The translations under genes and the position numbers were made by a program. The notes beneath the pieces are model-generated. The model made no database searches. It had not been told where the DNA came from and saw nothing but the letters and a program-made list of their open reading frames with translations. A stretch of 64,000 bases of DNA from Diplodia intermedia (taxonomy: Eukaryota > Ascomycota > Dothideomycetes > Botryosphaeriales > Botryosphaeriaceae). The stretch spans positions 1-64,000 of the forward strand of contig JAKEKT010000121.1 in NCBI GenBank assembly GCA_021495925.1, given 5' to 3'. Shown here in pieces: positions 57,942 to 64,000 of the stretch (position 1 is its first letter; the number at the start of each line of letters is the position of its first letter).

Positions 57942-59483
57942 ATGCTCTCCCGCCCGAGTGCTGGCAGCAGCGCAGCGGCCGCCCTGCTCAATGCCAGCAA
58001 CCCGTTCATCTGCACCCGCTGCCTCCACCTCCGCCGCGCCTCTTCCGCCGCCGCCGCAACCACCACCCGCAACAACGGCCCCTCCACCATTCTTCCACGA
58101 TCGACGCCGTCGCCCTCCTCCGCCCACAACACAACCCGCCTGTCCATCCGCGGCTTCGCCACAACGAGCCCGGCACGCTCATCGTCCGCAGCGCACGCCG
58201 CCAACAGCAGCAGCAGCAGCAGCAGCAGCAACGACAGATACAACGGCAGCGGCATAACGCCCCTCCCGCACCGCCGCCTGCTCGCCCTGTCCGGCCCGGA
58301 CGCGCCCAAGTTCCTGCAGGGGCTCACGACCAACAACGTGCTGGCCGGCGACGGGCGGGACGCGGCGGCGGCGGGCTGGTACACGGCGTTCCTGAACGCG
58401 CAGGGCCGGGTGCTGTACGACGCGCTCGTGTACGCGACGCCGCACGCCGCGGGGTCGGACGGCAGCGCGGGCGACTGGGCCTGCTTCATCGAGGTGGACG
58501 GGTCGTGCGTGAACGAGCTGCACCGCCTGCTGCGGCGGCACAAGCTGCGGAGCCGCATCAAGCTGCGCGTCGTGGACGAGGGCGAGTGGGGCGTTTGGGC
58601 GGCGTGGATGGCGGACGGTTCTCCCGATGCGCTGCCGTCGTCGCTGGACAAGGCATTGACGGAGCGGAGGGTGGTGCATCTGCCCGACACGCGGGTGCCC
58701 GGGTTCGGCGGGCACAGGCTCCTGGTGCCCGGAGGACCTTCTTCTTCTTCCTCCGTCGACGAATTCTTGCCGCCGTCTTTCGCGGCGCTGGAGCGGGCGA
58801 CGCCCAGAGACTACCAGGTACGCCGCTACCTGCACGGCCTGGCCGAGGGCCCGGCCGAGATGCGCGTCGAGGAGGCGCTGCCGCTCGAGAGCAACGTCGA
58901 CCTCATGCGCGGCGTCGACTTCCGCAAGGGCTGCTACATCGGCCAGGAGCTCACCATCCGCACCAAGCACACGGGCGTCGTGCGCAAGCGCATCCTGCCC
59001 GTCCGGCTGTACGACCTCGACGGCGAGGAGCCGGAGCGCTTGGAGTTCGTCGAGGGTGGCGTCGGCGGCGTGAAGGGCGAGGATGTGCCGCCGGGCGTGG
59101 CGGACGTGAAGAAGATCGCCGAGGGTGCGCCGCAGGCGGATGCGGAGCAGGGCGCTGCTGCCCCGCCTCCCGCCAGGCGAAGGAAGGATGGGAGGAGCGC
59201 GGGGAAGTGGCTGGCCGGCGTGGGCAACGTCGGGTTGGCGCTGTGTCGGTTGGAAATGATGACGGATGTGAAGGTCGCGGCCGAGGGGATGGGGCCCGCG
59301 AGCGGGGGATATCAGCCCGGGATGAAGTTTGGGCTCAAGTGGACGGTGCCGGGCGAGCAGGGCGAGCAGGGCGTGGGTGTCAAGGCGTTTGTGCCCGAGT
59401 GGCATCGGCTGAGGGTGGAGGAGGAGGCGAAGAGCAAGAAGAAGAAGATCGTCCAGAGAGAGTTTGAGCTGGACGACGAATGA
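57942..59483 (+). CDS. IBA57: Iron-sulfur cluster assembly factor Iba57 (folate-binding)
   Basis: Single exon, 513 residues. Iba57 acts with Isa1/Isa2 in the mitochondrial matrix to build 4Fe-4S clusters for aconitase-type and radical-SAM enzymes. The N-terminus is a long Ser/Ala/Arg-rich targeting region (MLSRPSAGSSAAAALLNASN), containing a poly-Ser run (58203-58232, AGC repeat). The GcvT-like fold follows: LLALSGPDAPKFLQGLTTNN, GWYTAFLNAQGRVLYDALVY and the diagnostic FRKGCYIGQELTIRTKHTG (Cys at about residue 330), whose Cys is conserved in the YgfZ/Iba57 family. The C-terminal part has family variation and a charged tail with Lys runs. The start at 57942 was preferred because upstream in-frame codons have no ATG. 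Length is longer than yeast Iba57 (497) owing to inserts. Confidence 0.93.
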   Translation: MLSRPSAGSSAAAALLNASNPFICTRCLHLRRASSAAAATTTRNNGPSTILPRSTPSPSSAHNTTRLSIRGFATTSPARSSSAAHAANSSSSSSSSNDRYNGSGITPLPHRRLLALSGPDAPKFLQGLTTNNVLAGDGRDAAAAGWYTAFLNAQGRVLYDALVYATPHAAGSDGSAGDWACFIEVDGSCVNELHRLLRRHKLRSRIKLRVVDEGEWGVWAAWMADGSPDALPSSLDKALTERRVVHLPDTRVPGFGGHRLLVPGGPSSSSSVDEFLPPSFAALERATPRDYQVRRYLHGLAEGPAEMRVEEALPLESNVDLMRGVDFRKGCYIGQELTIRTKHTGVVRKRILPVRLYDLDGEEPERLEFVEGGVGGVKGEDVPPGVADVKKIAEGAPQADAEQGAAAPPPARRRKDGRSAGKWLAGVGNVGLALCRLEMMTDVKVAAEGMGPASGGYQPGMKFGLKWTVPGEQGEQGVGVKAFVPEWHRLRVEEEAKSKKKKIVQREFELDDE

Positions 59484-59919
59484 GGTCGCGCTAGAATCAA
59501 ATCCGTAGATCAATAATGTATCAATACTCATCAACACTCCTCTTCCGAGCACCGAAGATCCCAGGCGCAACAGCTTGCTTTTGTGGACGGCTTCGCCGTA
59601 GTAATATCACTGCTACATCTAAGAAGACTATGGCACTTCCATTCAATCGTGCCTAGCGTGAGGTTTTGCGTGGCGTAAACTCGTCTATTCATTTCGGGCG
59701 TAGATGGGCCATTGACACGGCAGCGTTGGGCGGGACCACACAGCATACAATCCAGAAAACCCATTTCCGTTTAGAACGCCAGAGAAAGACCAAAGAAATC
59801 TAATAATCCACCCACACTTTCATGTCAGCACTACAGGCGTGAACCCACTGCTCTTTCGTTCCCCGTGTTCGGTCACCACCCGCAACTCGACAGCTCATCT
59901 TTGCAGATCAACTCTTCCA
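59484..59919. other. Intergenic between convergent genes
   Basis: 436 bp of 3' flanking sequence; no feature recognised. Confidence 0.6.
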
Positions 59920-61059
59920 CTATTGGAACATGCCCGCCTGGTCCCTCTTCCACTCGTCCAGCAGGACGAGGCACTCGACGTTGGCGTCCTCGACGATGCC
60001 GTCCATCTTGATGTCGTTCTTGTCGTAGCCAAAGGGGTCCTCGAGCTGCTCGCCGATGCCGTCGATGCCGTACAGGGTGAAGGCGATGATGGCGACGATG
60101 AGGATGCTCCACCAGCCGAACTCGTCGACGAGGCTGAAGGGCAGGACGCAGCCGTAGAGGGCGAGGACCTGCTTCATGTGGATGAGGTGGGCGACGGGGA
60201 TGGGCGTGGTGCGGATGGCCTCCATGCGGCCGTACGCGGCCGTCAGCGCGTTGACCTGGACCGACAGCTGCGACGCCTGCGGGCCGTGGAACCAGCCGCG
60301 CGCGACGCCGCGCCGCACGTACGCCTCGACCAGCACCAGCAGCTGCAGCGGCAGCCCGAGCCCGCGGTCCTCGTGCGCGTAGATGTCGGGCGGCAGCAGC
60401 GCCGCGAGCTCCGGGTGCGACGACGCCGCCGGGCTCGCCCCCGACAGCGCGTACTCGCCGCGCAGGTTGTGCTTGATGGCGTGCAGCGTCGCGACGAGCA
60501 CGCGCACGACGCGCTCCGTGTCGGCGCGCTCGGCGCGCGTCGACTCGCCCGCGGCGAACAGGTCGCCCGCGGCCGAGCCGTCGAGCGAGACGCGGCTGCT
60601 GCTGACCAGGAAGGAGCGCGTGAGGCAGCGCACGGCGGTGCAGCACTCGTTGAGCAGGTTGCGGCCCGTCCAGAAGCGGTCGTACGACGTGCCGTTGCGG
60701 AAGACGAGCATCAGGCCGACCACGATGGACAGCGACGGGATGATGGACGACGGCAGGCCGAACTCGCCCACCGTGTTGTCCAGGTACACAATCAGCGCCG
60801 TGAAGGTGGCGTGCAGGAACACGGGCACGAAGATGGCCCCGTGGATGGCGCCCTTGATGAAGCGCAGCACCAGCGGCCACCGCCGCGGCTTCGTGCGCGT
60901 CACGTTGAAGCTCGGGTGCGTCGACGCCGTGCGCCGGTGGTGCCGCATCATGTCGGGCCTCTTGCTGGATGCTGGTGGTTGGAGCAGGCTGAAGTCTGGT
61001 CTCCGCGGCGGGGGTTGTTGATTGAACGTATTGTAGCTTGCCGCTTGCTTGTGCGACAT
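59920..61059 (-). CDS. Bestrophin-like chloride channel (UPF0187)
   Basis: Single exon on the minus strand, 379 residues. The protein has the bestrophin-related architecture: KGAIHGAIFVPVFLHATFTA, SLSIVVGLMLVFRNGTSYDR with the following FWTGRNLLNECCTAVR, and near the end HLIHMKQVLALYGCVLPFSL, EFGWWSILIVAIIAFTLYGI and the signature GIGEQLEDPFGYDKNDIKMD. The FRNxTSYDRFWxGR motif and the EDPFGxDxNDI loop are the most diagnostic features; in animal bestrophins the latter loop binds Ca2+. The first 60 residues are basic and disordered (HRRTASTHPS). Family members form pentameric anion channels in plasma or vacuolar membranes; ion selectivity here is inferred. The GC-rich gene also leaves very long antisense open frames that are not genes. 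Confidence 0.88.
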   Translation of the reverse strand: MSHKQAASYNTFNQQPPPRRPDFSLLQPPASSKRPDMMRHHRRTASTHPSFNVTRTKPRRWPLVLRFIKGAIHGAIFVPVFLHATFTALIVYLDNTVGEFGLPSSIIPSLSIVVGLMLVFRNGTSYDRFWTGRNLLNECCTAVRCLTRSFLVSSSRVSLDGSAAGDLFAAGESTRAERADTERVVRVLVATLHAIKHNLRGEYALSGASPAASSHPELAALLPPDIYAHEDRGLGLPLQLLVLVEAYVRRGVARGWFHGPQASQLSVQVNALTAAYGRMEAIRTTPIPVAHLIHMKQVLALYGCVLPFSLVDEFGWWSILIVAIIAFTLYGIDGIGEQLEDPFGYDKNDIKMDGIVEDANVECLVLLDEWKRDQAGMFQ

Positions 61060-62195
61060 GGGGTTGGCCCCAATTGCGGTCGAAGACGTGAGGAGCAGGC
61101 CAGACTGGAACAGCGAATGGAAATGACTTCAGCAGAGAGCTGCGTGGAGTGGAGAGCGGGGATAACAGTGGAAAGGGCACGCTGGAACAGACGGATGTCG
61201 TCTGGAGTGGAGAAGCGCTTCTTCACAAGCAGACGCGGGGCGGGAAGTTGCAGCGAGACAAGAAGAAGAGCTAGCTCGATCACAAGGAAGGTTACACGGC
61301 TAAGAACAGGAGGATTGCGAGGGCTTTGGCGGTCAACAAGACGGGGCGCGTCAAGCGTCCGGTGGCGTCGGATTGTTGTCAATCATCTGCTGGCGGGGGG
61401 TTTGCCTGCAGCGCTTGGCTGGGGTTCGGCGTTGCGAAACGAGGTCCGGTAGAGGCGCTGTTTCAGGCCTTTTTCTGCCGACTCGCGGCAGGGGTGGTGC
61501 GCCGTCCCGTCTGACGGGCTTGCAGCCTCACGGCCTTCCTGCCAGAATGTTGTCCGGCAGGGACATCCCAGCCTATCTTGCTGGCGAACCTCGAGAAGAT
61601 GCTGTCGTGGGAAGCTAGACGAGCGAGACTTTGGTGGCGGTTATCACGCTTCGCCGTATCAAACAGTGTGGATCTGCGACAGTCAAACTCCCCACCCGGC
61701 GAGAAGTCCGTGCAATGCCGCGTGATATCACTCGCTCTAAGGCTTGCCTGATCCCCAGCATTTGCGATAGACGATGACATCACAGAGCTCCAACGACACT
61801 TTTATTAGGAATCATCACCATATCCAACCCGAGTCCGTGGCGGACCGTCCTGCTGATTTGCGCGGTGTATCCTCCTGTCTAATGGGGCCGCTAGAAGACT
61901 CAAAGTGAACTCTACGTCTAGAATGCACGCAAAAGTTGCCTGGGCAATGTCCTGATTTGAATCTTAGAAAAAGTCCAGTACCCTTCCTTAGCCGGCCTGC
62001 CCGGTGGAAAACGACCGGGTAAAAAGAACTCCATCCGCTAAACTGAATGCGCTCAGTGTATAAGTGTGAGGGTATTAGCAACTTATTCGCCTCCCTCCCA
62101 AACCGCAGCATTGTTGCCGTAGTGAATAAAAAAAAAAGCCAAACCCTATTAAACGGGACGAGCTGTGGCCCGCAGCATCCTACACCTTCGCTTCC
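61060..62195. other. Intergenic, promoter of the channel gene and 3' end of DCN1
   Basis: 1.14 kb between the start of the channel gene and the end of DCN1, both on the minus strand. A TGAATAAAAAAAAAAGC stretch near 62123 may mark the DCN1 polyadenylation region. Open frames are short and unrecognised. Confidence 0.55.
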
Positions 62196-63607
62196 TTACT
62201 CCTCCATTTCCTCGTCGTCCTCCTGCTTCGCACCTCGGCCCTTTTCCGTACGGGCCCAGTCAACGAACTCGTCGATGACACCGGGCCATGCGCCGTCTTC
62301 GCTCCAGAAAGATAGCGTCTCATCCTCAAGGCTCTTCTCCGAGAAGTTGAAAAGTTGGTCCCACATGTCCTTGTTGACCGTCCGCTTCCACTTGCTCTCG
62401 AGAAACTCGATCCACCAGTCGAGCCACGGCGTCGTCTGTGTGCTCCAGTCCAGGCCCGAGGGAGAGTACAGCAGCTTCCAGTATTCGATAGCCTGCTCCA
62501 GCGGGATGGCCTTTTGGCCGGGGGGTCTAGCGACGATAAAAGTATGCTTGTAGACGCGCTTCATGGTGTTGCGGGATGAGGAACTTGAGAGTGCGCTGCG
62601 GAGTTGGGAGACGGCGGCCTTTTGCTTGTCGATCGAGTCGGCTCTATGAAATTTCATCAGCTCAGCCTCAACCGCGACAGCCGAGTTGTAGCTGCGAATT
62701 CCCCAGACCGTGTCCCCAACTTAAGCGGGTTACTCACTGCTTTGCTGCCCACCCCTCGACAAAACCCTTACGCGTGATCTCGCCCATGGTTGGTGCCTGG
62801 ACAAGCTCGAGGACGGCGAGCGAGGTGATGTCATCGAGCGGGACGTCGAGATCTTGGAGGTACTGCATGGTGCCGTCGACGCCGACCGAGTCTTTGTCCT
62901 GCGGGTTGTCGACATACTTGTCGAAGATCTGGTTGAGATTCGCCTCGTACGCCTTTGCGCCGCCGGAGCCGCCGCCATTGTTAAAGTACCTGTTGCGTTG
63001 TTTCTTAGCGGCAGGTTGCGAAAAGCCGCTGTCAGCAGCCTTGCGGCTTGCCTTGCGGGGCGGCATTGTGCGGTGGTGAATACGCTTGTGCAAGAAGAGT
63101 CGGCGGTGTCGGGGAAGGAAAATGAAATGATGCAGGGAAGACGCGTGGTGGCGCGGCCTTGCTTTTGCGTGTCCACGCGTGGTAGGAGCGCTCGTGAGGT
63201 TCATGACTGCCTAGAACCACGCGCGAAGAGGTAAACAGCGCACACCGGCAACCATCTGGCAGCCGCCGTGGCGCGCTTTGAGAGCACCCTGCTCGCCTGT
63301 CTCAAGCCACCACCGTTTTTATTTTCTGCCCTTCACAGCCGGGAGCCGTTCACCCCCAGCGACCAGTCTGACAACGGGGGCTGGGGCGACGAGGAGACGA
63401 GGGGACGAGTATTGGAACGTACCCGTTGATGGCTTGCTCTGCGTTCCAGTTGTGGTTCCTGAGGATCTTGCGCTCATGTCAGCACGGGCTGCGCATAAGG
63501 TGCAACGATTGACGGCTTACCCTTGCGGCAGTGGTGCGATCGCAGCTGGTGAAGTTCACAACCTGCTGGATAGCGGACTTTTGCGCAGTCGTGTAAGCGG
63601 GCGGCAT
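62196..63607 (-). CDS. DCN1: DCN1, cullin neddylation E3-like factor
   Basis: Four exons on the minus strand: 63607-63521, 63466-63423, 62989-62738, 62643-62196; 276 residues. Dcn1 helps Ubc12 attach Nedd8/Rub1 to cullins. Residues 1-44 form a UBA-like domain (MPPAYTTAQKSAIQQVVNFT, SCDRTTAARILRNHNWNAEQ) joined at AING|YFNNGG to the PONY domain, which holds ANLNQIFDKYVDNPQDKDSV, PTMGEITRKGFVEGWAAKQ, MKRVYKHTFIVARPPGQKAI, PWLDWWIEFLESKWKRTVNK and the diagnostic WSEDGAWPGVIDEFVDWART near the end. The C-terminal acidic tail is EDDEEMEE. A 433-bp intron (62990-63422) separates the UBA exons from the rest, much longer than any other intron in the gene. It contains an in-frame ATG at 63066 with its own basic N-terminus (see the alternative-start entry and findings). 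Confidence 0.92.
62990..63066 (-). promoter_or_regulatory. Candidate alternative first exon of DCN1
   Basis: From ATG 63066 the frame is open through the acceptor of the long intron straight into the PONY exon. The extra N-terminus is MPPRKASRKAADSGFSQPAA followed by KKQRN (25 residues), basic at both ends like a bipartite nuclear localisation signal, replacing the UBA domain. That would give a 258-residue isoform. Whether this ATG is used needs transcript data; it could be chance within an intron. Confidence 0.45.
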
Positions 63608-63816
63608 GATGGTGACGGACGAGGAGCGACGGCAGGGAGGAAATGCAGCGGGGGCGGAGGAGCAGAGAGTCGGAATAGCGGGGTGCGCAATGGCTGAGTG
63701 GTTCGGGACAGCCCCTCAGGCGGTGACGCAGCAATCTGCCCGTCCCATCCCAGTCGAGCAAGGCGCGATAAGGCCGATAAAGGGCCAGCCCAGACAAGAA
63801 ACATGGCAAACTCACC

Positions 63817-64000
63817 TGGTTCCTGACGAGACTGGTGAAGAAGTGGCCCACCCTCCTATCTCCGTGGTCGAGGGTCCATTTGAGAAGTGGACAGCTGTGA
63901 AGTGGTGCACCCTCCTCGTAGAGCGCTTCCAGAATTATCCACGTGCTGGATGCTGGCAGCCGCTGCTCCGCAATCTTCTGCTCCAGCTCGACATTTTTCT
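63817..64000 (-). CDS. Partial coding exon of an unidentified gene
   Basis: On the minus strand, from the window edge to a donor-like GTGAGT (63816-63811), a frame reads KNVELEQKIAEQRLPASST, then WIILEALYEEGAP and LLKWTLDHGDRRVGHFFTSL followed by VRNQ. The amphipathic composition and donor support a real exon, but I do not recognise the protein. I also could not find a satisfactory next exon: after the donor, every acceptor I tried continues in frame into the first exon of DCN1 without a stop. It may therefore be the end of a gene with unusual 3' structure, or chance. Confidence 0.35.

Noticed and set aside
58179..59570. 463-codon minus-strand open frame over IBA57
   Set aside because: It is exactly antisense to a convincing gene. 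Its Arg/His/Leu/Pro-rich translation has no domain and is the usual by-product of very GC-rich codons.
59839..61452. 537-codon plus-strand open frame over the channel gene
   Set aside because: Antisense to the bestrophin-like coding sequence, Arg/Ala/Val/Gln-rich without a domain, and begins and ends without gene-like signals.
63690..63775. tRNA-like A box (TGGCTGAGTGG) near 63694
   Set aside because: No matching B box (GGTTCGANTCC) at proper distance and no pairing acceptor stem; the following sequence does not fold as a tRNA.
1..64000. CRISPR arrays, bacterial operons, prophage or plasmid origins
   Set aside because: The window is clearly eukaryotic, with spliced genes; no regularly spaced repeat arrays or bacterial signals were seen.

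Overview
This is nuclear DNA of a filamentous ascomycete (Pezizomycotina; a dothideomycete is my best guess but class is not proven). The signs are GC-rich coding sequence, short GT-AG introns of about 49-110 bp in most genes, and a gene set typical of that group: an AtfA/AtfB-like bZIP, a GPI-anchored low-complexity wall protein, a SIN-type Cdc14 and an FHA-RING Dma-type ligase. I rebuilt splice structures by hand; each spliced model was checked for reading frame across all junctions. I recognise about 21 complete or nearly complete protein genes plus two fragments cut by the window ends. No tRNA, rRNA, CRISPR array or intact transposon was found.

Layout. 0-3.5 kb: end of a laccase-type multicopper oxidase and a secreted FAD oxidase, same strand. 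3.4-6.8 kb: no supported gene. 6.8-13.8 kb: SIN component Cdc14 (-), a MoxR/Mg-chelatase-like protein (-), and divergent from it an FHA-RING ligase (+). 14.4-17.2 kb: mitochondrial processing peptidase alpha and ribosomal protein eL33 (+). 18.5-22.2 kb: large GPI-anchored Asn/Gly-rich surface protein (+). 23.2-27.9 kb: NAD kinase and adenylosuccinate lyase, tandem on the minus strand. 29.5-30.8 kb: a medium-chain reductase (+). 33-46 kb: a gene-poor stretch holding only a bZIP factor (-), a short Sec2-domain protein (+) and a small unrecognised protein (+), ending in a lower-GC segment with a small inverted-repeat element. 46.3-63.6 kb: dense housekeeping block with a PTM1-like receptor (-) divergent from NCS2 (+), a multi-pass membrane protein (+), a DUF4112 protein (-) divergent from the decapping enzyme DCP2 (+), IBA57 (+), a bestrophin-like channel (-) and the neddylation factor DCN1 (-). 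The last bases hold part of a further minus-strand coding exon.

Functionally the window is mostly unlinked housekeeping genes, as usual for this kind of genome. Associations worth noting: the septation-initiation component Cdc14 and a Dma1-type ligase (in fission yeast a SIN antagonist) lie within 4 kb; NAD kinase and adenylosuccinate lyase are adjacent; and there are three clear divergent promoters. The most interesting observation is in the DCN1 gene. A 433-bp intron between the UBA-coding exons and the PONY-coding exon contains an in-frame ATG that would give a second protein starting with a short basic, NLS-like tail, much like the split between UBA-type and NLS-type DCN1 paralogues in animals. 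Nothing in the window is clearly a new biological system.
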